This document shows, one piece after another, positions 35,240 through 45,404 of a stretch of 64,000 nt of DNA; position 1 is the first letter of the stretch, and the number at the start of each line of letters is the position of its first letter. Below the pieces are notes generated by a model. It had not been told where the DNA came from and made no database searches. It was given only the letters and a program-made list of their open reading frames with translations. The position numbers were made by a program, and so were the translations under genes. This stretch comes from Arion vulgaris (lineage: Eukaryota; Mollusca; Gastropoda; Stylommatophora; Arionidae), in the NCBI GenBank assembly GCA_020796225.1, contig CM036762.1, forward strand, positions 11,047,633 through 11,111,632, given 5' to 3'.

Positions 35240-36685
35240 AAATAGGATAAACCTTTTGGTTTTGGGTTTTTTGGCATGGGTCAGCTCTGATTTTTACCTT
35301 TTTTGATTTGATCGACAATATTCTACAGTATTAACTCCCGATGTGGTCTATAAAATGGGTTTTTTGTTTCAAAAACTTAACAGTTACCCTTCTGTACAAA
35401 AATTTGTCCCGTAAAAACCCCTTTGGGAAGGGTCAAATGTGCCTGTTTTACATGTTATTTGGGGGGCCCAAAGGGGGACAATGCAATACTGTTCTCAGTG
35501 CAAACAACACAGATCACAAAAGTGGTTAACGGTTTTTAAACGGGGCATAAATGGGGACTTTGTTGATAGAAGGGAAAGCAAACAAACAGATAACATCTAC
35601 TTATCCCTTTCAAAAACGCTGTTAAACCGGGAGCCAGTTTTGGGGTTTAATTTTTTGCATTGTTCATTTAAAGGGTCATCATCCCCTTTTTTTATCCATA
35701 AATTTCTCTGATCTCCCCCAACTTTTCTCAACTAACAATTCCGTTCTGTGTTGGTTGGATCCCTCTACTAGTTTTTAAAATTTTTTACCTATTGGTTACA
35801 TAACTACTTTGGGGAGATGGGAAAAACTTATTTGTTGAAATCTTCCCGGCGTAAGTTTTTCTTAGAATGTTGATGATGTCTTTTTTTTCATGAAAACCAT
35901 TCTCAATGGCTTTGCCCTTTCATAGATTCTTCTGTCATTTGTTGGTCTAACACTGGATGACATTTAAAATTTTTTTTATTTTTGATATCACTCTTAGTCC
36001 CATTGCTTCCCATTCTTTTGGGGTTTTTTTGAACTTTTTTAAAAAAACTTTGGGCTTCTTCTTTCTATGGATTGTTTTAATCCCCGTGATCTGGTCAATT
36101 TTTAATTTCTCCTGGGTTTAATTTTAAATTCTTTTTTGTTTTTTTCCTTTTCACATGGTAATTTCTAAAAAACTAAAAATTAAAAAAATTGGGGATGCAT
36201 TTTCCCGGTTTGGGTACTTTAGTTTTCAATCCCTGGACTTACTCAAAAAAATTTGGCAAAAAAACCAGTCCTTGACTAAATGCTATGAAAGATCCTCCCC
36301 AATCCATGGACAGAAAAAGAAAAAAACACTGATGTCCTGAAAGAACTAAATGTTAAATGGAATTGGCTGATAAACAACATCCCCCACAAAAAAAAATTAC
36401 ATACCGGTCACAAAGCGTCCCATGGCCCGGAAAGAACAATACCCCAAAGGGGAGGGGCCCCGGGGAGAACCCGACCAAAAAGAAGTGTCTAAAAATATTA
36501 AGAAACCCTGAACATGACCATCGAAATGGGGGAAATGGCAAAAGACAGAGTGAATTTCAGATATGCTGCAAAAAACAACGTCCAAAAGGGTCGACCTTGA
36601 TGGATGAAATTCACTGCTAAGATGTCTATACTATGTTTCATTTATGTTGCCACCATTGCAGCCTTTCCTTGCTTTTGTTCCTAAC
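35240..36685. other. AT-rich non-coding DNA
   Basis: No gene recognised. Frames at 35341-35711 and 36353-36620 have no domain I know. Confidence 0.45.
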
Positions 36686-36689
36686 ATTT

Positions 36690-36970
36690 TTTAAAAGGGG
36701 GTTTTTCTGGTGGGAAAGTAAGTCTGCCTTTGACTCCCTTTTAGTTTTTCCCGGGTTGCATCTGGTGCCTCCGTGAAGGAGGACCCCATTCTAACCTGGT
36801 TGGTGCCGGTGCCCAGGGGTTAAGTAACCTCGTTGGACTCGGTGAAAGTCCCCCCTTTTTAAAGGGTTTCCCAAATCCCGGGGGACTGGCGAAAAACTAC
36901 AGGTTTCCCCGATTTCGGTGTTAAGTAACCCGGGCCCAAGGGGGCGTGTCCATGCCGGCAAACTTTCAGC
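36690..36970. repeat. GC-richer block, probably repeat-derived
   Basis: Contains GGTGCCTCCGTGAAGGAGGA, GGTTAAGTAACCTCGTTGGA and again GTTAAGTAACCCGGGCCC. The internal repetition of GTTAAGTAACC about 108 bases apart and the composition suggest an element 5' region. Class unknown. Confidence 0.4.
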
Positions 36971-36974
36971 TCAA

Positions 36975-37425
36975 ATGCTTCTGGATCGAAAAAACCCCCA
37001 AAAAAAAACCCGGTTTTGGTTTAAAAATTTTGTTCTTTTTTTGTACTATTATTGTTTATTGAGTTATTGGTTTTTTTGTCTCAGGGGAGATTTCCCAAAC
37101 CCCCACCTAACCCCCAATTTTTCTCTTATGGCGTGGTGGTAACAAAAATTTATTTTTTTTCTCTCTCTGATTTTGGGTCCCGGGAACTACCAAATTAAAC
37201 TTTCATCCCTAAAAAAATAATTTCCTGATCTGCCCGTTTCATCCACTTCTTTTTTTAAAAATTTTTAGATCATCTCTGGGAAAATGCTCCATGTGAATCC
37301 CAAAAAACCCTCTCTTTCTATTGAACAAATTGGGAACAACATGTCCCGGTCATGGAATTTGAAACATTTTTAACTTATTATCATGAAATAAAATTTTATA
37401 TCATTATTTAAATACTTTTCCAGTG
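36975..37425. other. Non-coding DNA
   Basis: AT-rich, no recognised feature. Confidence 0.45.
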
Positions 37426-37429
37426 TGTT

Positions 37430-37650
37430 GATAAGGGGGTGCAGGGGGCAAAAAACCCGTGAAACCCCAAAAAGGGCATGTCGTAAAAAGGCAAGGAGGT
37501 AGAGGCCCGGGAAACTACCTGTATTAAAAGTTCAGAAATCGGATGTGGCAGGCGCATCTTGGGTTTTTAATCGCTCATAAACCTGATCACACCACAAATC
37601 ACATAGAGTGGGTTTAAAAAGTAATTGATATGGAACCCGGTTGAAGAAAA
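37430..37650 (+). mobile_element. SINE-like repeat family 1, copy
   Basis: Shows GGGCATGTCGTAAAAAGGCA, GGGAAACTACCTGTATTAAA, AGAAATCGGATGTGGCAGGC, AATCACATAGAGTGGG and AATTGATATGGAACCCGG. Confidence 0.7.
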
Positions 37651-37654
37651 TAAA

Positions 37655-38650
37655 TAGAGTTAACCTGACATTAAGATAAAGAAATTTTTGTAAAAACACT
37701 ATTTTTAAATGGGGGTTAACATGACTTTAAGATAAGACATTATGAACATTATTATTTTAAAAAGGGGATTCTTAACCTTGGGAAATTTCAAACCAAAATG
37801 TATCAAATAAATGTATTTCTATTTCAGTTAACTATAGTAGAGACAAAATTCCTATTTCGAATTTTAAAAAACAAAGAAATGATGATTAATTTGATACATA
37901 GTCGGATGAAATTTAATAATGTTCATTTTGTGGGGTCCCGTGGCCCAAGGGGGTGACTCCACACAACCCAAGAGTCGGGTTCAAACAGCTGTGGGGGAAA
38001 TTTGGAAAAAAAAAATTTGTCATCATGGTTTTTTTGAAAGGTAAAAAAAGACCTCCCCCGTTCGAAAGCAATGGCAAACTATTAAAAAAAAAAACCCCCA
38101 CTATTAAAAACAATGGCAAACAATTAAGGGACAAGTGGTGTCAAAAAAAATTATTTTGTTTCTGAGGGTTTATGGGGGGATCAAATAAAAAGTATTTAAT
38201 TTTTTAAATTTTTACCCTTTGTCTTACAAAAGTAGGCATGATATACCACAATTTTCATATGCTGATATATCCCTATAACATGTGATTGCTAAAAAGGGAA
38301 ATAACAGCAGTGCCCCACTAGTAGTTTAAATAGAACTTCTGTTGTTTAATGATTTAAGTAAACATTTTGCACTTCATTTAATAATGATGTGTGCTCTGAT
38401 TGCTTTTTTTACACAGGAAGATCTATCTCAACAAGTGTATTTCCGGGGGAAAAAAACCCAAATTTTAATTTTAAAGGGTGGTGAATAGTTTTTCCGAATT
38501 TTTAAATTTTAAAATTTTTTTTTCCCGGCAGCATCTTTCCCGCCTCTCTTATTAATTTGTCAACCCTAAGGGTTTTTTTACATGCTCCAACGAACTTTGG
38601 GACCCAAGTTTTTAAAAGGGATTATCATATCACCAAAATGTGACTGGGGA
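37655..38650. other. AT-rich non-coding DNA
   Basis: No gene recognised. A short internal duplication of GGCAAACTATTAAAAA / GGCAAACAATTAAGG occurs at 38073-38130. Confidence 0.45.
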
Positions 38651-38659
38651 AATTGATCG

Positions 38660-38810
38660 ACGGCTGACCTTTGTAAACTGTTCACCACTTGACAGAGCGA
38701 AAAATTGTAGGACCTAAATAAATAAATAAAAATTTAAAAGGGAGGTTTCTGGGCGTATAAACAATTTTGATGTTTGGGATCAGATCACGGTGTAACAACC
38801 ATAAAACGAA
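38660..38810 (+). mobile_element. SINE-like repeat family 1, eroded copy
   Basis: Recognisable by TGTAGGACCTAAATAAATAAATAAA and GGGATCAGATCACGG in family order. Much of the body is lost. Confidence 0.45.
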
Positions 38811-38814
38811 AGGT

Positions 38815-39770
38815 TGTTGTTGGTTTTCCTGGGTTTCCCAAAACGGGCCCCCCGGGCTGTCCCGCAAATTCTTTTTTGGGTTTTTATCGTTTGACGGAAA
38901 AAAAAAATAAATAACAGAAAACAATTTTATAACACAAACGAGTTCAAACAAAACTTTCCCCTCTATACCCCCAAAAACCCTTTCTCCCAATGTTCACGAA
39001 CAAGAACTCCCCTTTTCTTTTCCCCAAAATTTAAAAACACATAGCTGCCAATTTACCGTCTGTAAAAAACAAAAAAATTTCCTATACCTGGTTTTTGGTA
39101 GTTCTCCCTTTCATTTACATGCATGTCAACAAAAAAAACACAACAACCCCTTTAACAAAATAATATAGGTCTCATCTACTCACAACAACAATCCGCCATC
39201 TTTAAGATTGTTTTTTTAATTATGGGTTAAAACTTTTTTTTTTTAATAAAACCAAAACAAGAACATAAAAAGTATTTTTTGTGTCATATCCCGAGTGTGT
39301 AGGTCAATAAACATAAAAATTAAATCTTTCGGAAAATCCGAAATTATCTAACCATTTTGGGGACCCGTCTCTTGTTTTTTTGGTATAATTGGATTGAATA
39401 TAGTAACTTTCATTATGAATATCTGGCCTGGACCCAAAAGGACCAAAAACCCCACAAAAAAGGAAAATTTGTTACTTTATCACATCCTTTTTCATCATCT
39501 GATAGATGTTTATCGTAATTACGTAATTGAATATTTAAGAAATTTATCCTTTAAAAACATTTTTTTTCTTCTTTCTTGTAAGCCTACCGACAAATTTCGT
39601 CCTAAAGGGCCCGTTAATTTGGAAAAGGTTTTTCCCAATCCAAAAAAGAAAAACCACATTGTTTCTTGGATCATGAAAAACTTTTTTCCCCCCGTATTAA
39701 GGAAAAAGTTATGGAAATTGTCAATCAAAAGGGGGTCCCGGGAAAATTTCGTCCCGCAAAATGTGCCCTC
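38815..39770. other. Non-coding DNA before the rDNA-like block
   Basis: AT-rich with runs. The 128-codon frame at 39394-39780 is Lys/Asn-rich, has no recognised domain and is not called a gene. Confidence 0.4.
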
Positions 39771-39779
39771 CGCGTTTTG

Positions 39780-40244
39780 AAAATAACCCCGGGCAAGCAG
39801 GCCCGTAAGCGGGGCGGTTTAGTGTTGATAACCCAAATTTCGTGCATAGTCTCCCAACGGCTGGGCGTTCTTCGCTTCTTCACGCGAAAAAGGCTCCCAG
39901 TGAATAAAGGACAAGGTAGCGTCTGCTTTGGGCTCGCTCGCTCCCTCGGTTTTTGGTGGTATTTTGTGTCCCATATCGGGTTTTTCGGTCGTGATGTGAT
40001 ACCCGTCAGTCTAAAATTTTGGGTCGACCGGGGGGTCTCGTTGAAAAGGCCCCGGGTCTCGCAACGAGCTTGTGGGTCCCGGTAGAAATATGGTGTCGTT
40101 CTTTGCATGGCGAGACGCAGTCTTGCTGACAAAACGTGGGAAGCGAGCGCTCGGTCGTTTCGCTTCAATTTCGCCGGGGACATCGTGATCCGCTCTGCCG
40201 GCGCGTCTCTACCGAGCATTGTCGGTCCAGTCACGTCCATAACA
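39780..40244 (+). other. GC-rich block directly upstream of the 18S 5' end, possibly 5' external transcribed spacer
   Basis: CpG-rich sequence with an abrupt left edge runs without a gap into the 18S start. Position and composition fit the 5' external transcribed spacer of a ribosomal RNA unit, but that spacer evolves fast and I cannot confirm it. The overlapping 139- and 182-codon frames on the two strands are a product of the high GC content, not evidence of genes. Confidence 0.45.
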
Positions 40245-40370
40245 GCTATCTGTTTGATCCTGCCAGTAGTCATATGCTTGTCTCAAAAGATTAAGCCAGG
40301 CATGTTCACGTTCCTCTGTCTCGGTGAAATGGCTCATTAAATCAGTCGAGGTTCATAGATGACACGATCC
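40245..40370 (+). rRNA. 18S rRNA 5'-end fragment (pseudogenic)
   Basis: Contains TTGATCCTGCCAGTAGTCAT, ATGCTTGTCTCAAA, GATTAAGCC, then ATGGCTCATTAAATCAGTCG, AGGTTC and GATGACACGATCC. These are the first 130 or so bases of eukaryotic 18S rRNA. It differs from a functional gene: an extra A in CTCAAAAGATT, GG for T in GCCATGCATG, loss of CCGCGA after GGTGAAA, and TTCATAG for TTCCTTAG. It stops at 40370, where the LINE leader begins, so the rest of 18S is missing. It is a truncated, non-functional fragment of the small-subunit rRNA gene. Confidence 0.88.
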
Positions 40371-41060
40371 GGGGTCAAGGCTCATGGTCATGGTGATAAT
40401 ATAAGTCAGGGTTGCGAAGGGCGGCTCCACGCGGTACCCTGAAACAGACTCAGGTTCCGGTCTGGCTAAGGGGAGCAGGGATCGGGAGTACCTACAAGTA
40501 GGTAGAAGTGCAAACACGGAAAAGCAATCCAGGGGCCAAAATCGTGATCACAGACGCATCTCTGTCCGATGTCCGCAAAGCATGTCCAAGTTCAAAAGCA
40601 CGGAACAGCATGCGAGCGTCCGTGAAAATATCAGTGGTGGCAGTGTGAACTCAGAAAAGCAATGCATGGGCGGAAATCCTGAACAATCGCACATTTCTGG
40701 CGAAGCCCGCAAAATTAAGCCCATGTTCAAAAGAACACGAAACAGCAGAGCACGAACGTCCGTGAACAAAACAGTGGTGACAATGCAAACACTGAAAAGC
40801 AAAGAGTGCCGAAAATCCTGAACAATTTACATTCCCTGGCGAAGACCAAAAAATAAGCCAAGCTCAAAATGGTCACGAAACAGCAGAGTTCGAGTCCAAG
40901 AACAAAAGTGGTATAAATACAAACAATGCAATGCAGGGCTGGAAATCCCTGAACAAAGCACACATTTCTGACTGAAGCCCGCAAAAAATATGCCCATGTT
41001 CAAAGAACTACAGCGTCCCATGAAACAAAACTCTGTCCTCCCTGCAGGAACCTGCTGCCT
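40371..41060 (+). mobile_element. LINE 5' leader with tandem repeats of about 140 bp
   Basis: Begins right at the 18S break with GGGGTCAAGGCTCATGGTCA. The first 200 bases recur at 26.13 kb. From 40569 a unit is repeated three and a half times (about 40569-40700, 40701-40840, 40841-40972, 40973-41040). Each has GCCCGCAAAATTAAGCCCAT-like, CACGAAACAGCAGAGC-like and GGAAATCCTGAACAA-like parts. Tandem 5' units are known as promoter-bearing monomers in some LINEs; that role here is inference. Confidence 0.65.
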
Positions 41061-41560
41061 TGTAGTTTATGGTTGGGCAGCCAAAGGCTAGCGGAGCAAA
41101 CCGCACAAAAAACAACTGGACGGTAGGTGAACCAAGCAGTCCATCAACAAAACAGGTCAGCTGGGCAGATGCACTCATCGGCCCGGAGGTGGTCGTCTAG
41201 GGTCGCTGCCCTGAAAGAAATAGCAACTCACTGCTCTTGTGAGTTTGGCTGAGGACAGTCAAAGGCTAACGGAGAGCGAACCCAGTAAACGTTGGTTGAA
41301 ATCGGATACACGCCCAAAAATAGGTCTGAAGTTGTAACAGTGGCTACCCATGCTGAAGGCTGCATGGACCAAATTTTATCATGAATATGTCTGTGTGAAT
41401 CTCGATATGGTGCTGCGCCTGGAAGATCCGCCGGGCAGGACGAGTGCCGGGCCCATGCCTCGAAGGGGCCCGTTTTTGATACCGACGGTCCCGCCACTCA
41501 ACTCAGCAAAGCGCAGGCGAGGCCCAGAAAAAAGCACTGGTTCGATACGGAATATCGGAG
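41061..41560 (+). mobile_element. LINE region between leader and endonuclease
   Basis: Holds the motif CCAAAGGCTAGCGGAG (41080) and its relative CAAAGGCTAACGGAGAGCGA (41259), also present at 61.69 kb. No ORF1 domain (CCHC knuckle, esterase or RRM) is legible. The 107-codon frame from 41350 runs into the endonuclease but is not in its frame throughout. Confidence 0.5.
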
Positions 41561-42175
41561 AACGATGCTTGTCAATGGAATGCAGTATTCATCACAAAAA
41601 CAAGCACTCGAATAAGACTGCAGAAGAAATTGATGTCGCGTGCAGTACAAAGACACTTAAACCCCAAACATAGATTCGAGATCAAAGTTGCCAAACCTTC
41701 AGACTAGACAGAGAAGGCACAGGTGGAGTCCTACTAGTTCGAAACGCATTCCAGCAAAGCAAACAGAAGGAACCACAGAAGTGCCGGCACGAGTAGAGAT
41801 CGTGGCCTCTAATCACATGTAACGAAATGCAGATTCTTCTGCTATAACCTTTACTGCCAAGTGACATCGCTGTCACTCGATGCAATGAATATCAATGACA
41901 CATCGTGCATTGTTGTCGGTGATTTCAACAGCCACTCCGGAAAGATGGGGCTACCTCGAGCGAACAGCAGATGCGTAGAGTGGATGACTGGGAAATGAGA
42001 ACAACTTGTTCCTTATCAATGCCCCAGACGATCCGCAACCTTCTACTCGAGAAGGTAACGACAGCACCCAGACTTGGCCTTCGCAACAATCGACCTCTCC
42101 ACCAAAAATAGTACGCACAGTTACAAGCAGCTAGAAGATAGTGATCATAGGCCCGTCAGCTGCAGATAAACCTGA
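41561..42175 (+). mobile_element. LINE ORF2 endonuclease domain (decayed)
   Basis: Across frame shifts the plus strand reads the apurinic-type endonuclease that nicks target DNA for reverse transcription. It starts with a block MEC/NAVFITK (41575) and EEIDVAC (41625), then QTFRLDREGTGGVLLVRNAF (41690-41750). Next is CIVVGDFNSHSGKMG (41906-41950), containing the catalytic Asp-Phe-Asn, then DDP-PSTRE and TPDLAF-TIDLS (42030-42110). It closes with the DHRPV block (near 42145-42160), which carries the catalytic Asp-His. This order is that of jockey/I-superfamily LINEs. Stops and shifts show it is dead. Confidence 0.82.
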
Positions 42176-42179
42176 AATG

Positions 42180-43470
42180 TCCGAGCCCAAAATATGGTTT
42201 ACGGTGGAATTACAAAACAGCAGAGTGGGAACAGTATGGGGCAGAGACAGATGCCAATGTTGAACGCATCAACATGCTGAAAAGTAAAACATGCGATCCG
42301 TGGCAAGGAACTCACATAAGCAGTCACAAAGCTGCACGGTAAGCCATTCCCAGAGGCGACGGAAGGATTACAAGGCATACTGGACAGCAGAGGTTCAGAA
42401 GCTTGAAAACGACCTTGAAATGGCAGAGTGAGGCTGAACATGCAGCTAGTAACGCAATACTACACAAAGCGGCAGCAAAGTACAAGAGGGAGGTAAAACA
42501 GGCAGCAGACAGGCTTAGATTACGACTGAATCCTGAACCTTGATAGGGATGGTCAAAATTGTGGAAGTTAGCCAAAGCGCTGGTGACGAAAACGCAGACC
42601 TAATGGTCCTCGAACAGGACAAGATGTCCTCCGGTAGAAGAAGCGGCAAGATTCTAATGCAAAATATGCCGAAGTCAGCGAGTAAGCATGCAAAGAAAAG
42701 TCGATGACACTAAGAGAAAAGTGAGAGCCCTCCAAGGCGAGCCAAGAAAAGCCGATAGTCATCTAACGAATACATTCCTAGTATTAGAGTTGGAAGGAGG
42801 CATTAAGGAGCTGAAACTCAGAAACTCGCTGGAAAGGATCACCAATGAGATGCTAAAGAACTTGGGTGCCAGGCAAGGCAGCTCTACTGGCCGTCCTCAA
42901 TATGTCATGAGAGACAGGAATAGTACCGAGGAATGGAAAGAAGCGATCATGGTGCCCATCCAAAAACCAGGCAAAAATAAACTCGACGAGGTTACAGACC
43001 AATAAGCCTCCTAAGCTGCACGGAAAATCATATAACGTATGGTGAACAAGCAGGCGCTGAAAAGCAGAGGCTACTCATGGTACATCAGGGAGACTTTCAG
43101 GCTTCCGATCTACAGAAGATCAAGTAACATATATCGCCCAGAAATCGAGATGATTTCCAGAAAATAACAGATACTGGTGGTCTTGGTAGATATTGAGAAG
43201 GCGTTTGACACGGTTTGGAAAGAGGCTTAAACTAAAACTCCCCACCCTCGGCATAAAGGGAGAATGTACAATTGGTGATATATACCTTAGAACAGAACAG
43301 AAAGGGTTCAAGGGCACACTAAAAGCCACATTAGAGCAGAGTCCCTCAGGAGGTGCTCTCACCAACTCTTTCCTAATCTTTGTCAATGACTTGCCACATA
43401 CCTCTAAGGCATGTATGAAACTTCAAAGTCTCGCGGCATAAGCTGTACGGAAAAAGAACATGGAAGAATT
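42180..43470 (+). mobile_element. LINE ORF2 reverse transcriptase domain (decayed)
   Basis: RT blocks follow the endonuclease in order: KLWKLAKALGDENADL (42555-42600), ITNEMLKNLG (42840-42870), MVPIQKPGKNK (42949-42981), RPISLLSC (near 42997-43020), VLVDIEKAFDTVWKE (43181-43225) and PSGGALTNSFLIFVNDLPH (43342-43398). The YADD/FADD box expected soon after reads MKLQSLAA, so the second catalytic Asp pair is lost. Length from endonuclease to this point fits a near-complete ORF2 core. No RNase H is visible downstream, although the remnant at 5.3 kb, of a similar group, has one. Confidence 0.83.
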
Positions 43471-44010
43471 CTCCATAACTTTCCTCTCCGAAGACGGAAA
43501 AGTCAGCTCCTCTAACAGACCTAGATACAGCAAAGAAATAAGGTATGCATCATACTACAGTTATAATAACTCAGCACGATTATCTTACACAGATGGAACT
43601 GTCACTGTGGATAATCACTGGATTCATAGACACTACTCTATCTCTCTGTTTGGGCTTATGAGCAAACTGATCTCAAGGTAATCTTTTAACGTACCTTAAG
43701 GTTCCAAGATTTGAAACAAGGCCGTGCCGTGCTATGATGCAGAGGCGACCGCATCAGGCGGTACCGTAAGGAGGCAGGCATAAGCAGCAAAATCAAAATT
43801 ACAATGGAAGGTTATTATAAGGAAACATTTACAGGGTGGCATTTGCAGACTTCTCTACTGAAAAATACTGCACGGCCCTGATTGGAAATGTCCTCAGTAT
43901 ATAAAAAAAAAGAAAGGTAGCCAAGACATGCAATGCAGTGGACACCATTGGGCAGTGGGTAAAAATCTCTCTCTCTCTGCGATCCGGAAAGAGATTAACA
44001 CATTGGAACC
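43471..44010 (+). mobile_element. Presumed LINE 3' part ending in a CT repeat
   Basis: A 73-codon frame (43460-43681) follows without a domain I recognise. Farther on, GACACCATTGGGCAGTGGGT is followed by a (TC)n run at 43968-43979, which may mark the element's 3' end. The boundary is inferred. Confidence 0.4.
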
Positions 44011-44014
44011 AGAC

Positions 44015-45400
44015 TTTTCAAGTCAAATAATCCATGATATTTAGGTTTGGTGAAAGAAGGACAAATTGAATTGACTGAGACTTTTTGGCACTGAAATATT
44101 TATTTTGACAGGACGAGGACTGATGATAACGAAAGACAAGGTACAAAGCACAAATATAAAAGTGCAAAACTGATAATTTATTGTAAACTTTATTTTTTTT
44201 TTTCTAAATACTTGAAACTAACAATCATACAAACAACAACAATTTAAAGGGGTTTTAAAGCTGAAGGATTCGACTTCATCGCACCGGTTTTCCCATACGG
44301 TGTGAGTCCTCTTCATAGAAATGCACGCCACATGCCGAAGTATTACATAACACAAATCTCTGTAGCTCGCCACAGCAATCATGGGTTCTGGAAAAAATGC
44401 ATGTGAACAGAATGGCAGAGTCTGGATTCAGACACACAATCCGCAAAGGCAAGAGCATAACTATAGCTACACCCCAATCGCCTCCTTTGAACAAGCAACA
44501 GTAACATATTAAAAAATAAAAATCATGAGAAAGGGAAGATGACAAATAGTACAACAGTTCATTCTTAAATTGAAGTGTTTGATAGGAGAGTTGTGTATTA
44601 TGTCATGGATAGTGATCATCATATTCTGGTTGCAGATAGTCTTTAATCCATTTGGTTCCCATTTCTTCACATTGCTCATTTATGGTTTCTCACCCATTCT
44701 CCGCAAAGTCTGACTGACTGGCTAAACTACTTAAGTGCAAAAATCACCAGTAAATTATCTGTTTATTGCGTCCCTTGTGGTGAGACATCCACAAGATTAC
44801 AGTTTCACAATAGAAGGAGACTAGACCAAAAAGCCTAACTGACTAAAGCCATTTTTGTACACACTCACAAATGGTACATGCAATTAGCAATATGGAAACC
44901 TTCGCATAGGTACAAGTGAGCCAGGACATAACGATCCTCTGTCCCTTAAAATTGTGGTACCAAATGTCGCTATTAATAAATTTCGAACGAATATCAATAG
45001 ATGGCCAACAAAATGGACAGCAGTGAACAGGTGCAGCCTACAAAAATATTGCAGGCAGATTATACGTTGATGTATTCAGAGAGACAAAGGAGGGCTGTGC
45101 TCCTCATGGGTGCTGACACATATGAGTCAGATGAAACATAGGTTTTGCCTGGCGTCTTGGATCGATCTATATGAAGGTCACATCTAATGTCAAACCACCA
45201 ATTCCTTGTAGAGTTTCCAATAGAGCAGGAACTAATATAGTAAAATGTGGACAGGCAGAGCTCATATGCTTACACACAGAAAACAAATCAATAGTTTAAA
45301 TATAATCCTCCGAAAAAGGACCTCATGAGAAAAGTAAGAGGAGAAGTGGGTGAAAGTTGAGAACACCCTAAAGCCTCAATTCTGCTGAAGAGGAAAAAAA
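44015..45400. other. Non-coding DNA, clean tract
   Basis: No gene recognised. The 92-codon minus-strand frame at 44276-44554 is Cys- and Leu-rich with no known domain. Confidence 0.45.
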
Positions 45401-45404
45401 AAAA

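Noticed and set aside
39666..40273. Overlapping frames of 139 and 182 codons on opposite strands
   Set aside because: They run through GC-rich DNA that continues directly into the 18S 5' end; stop codons are rare there for compositional reasons, and no domain is visible.
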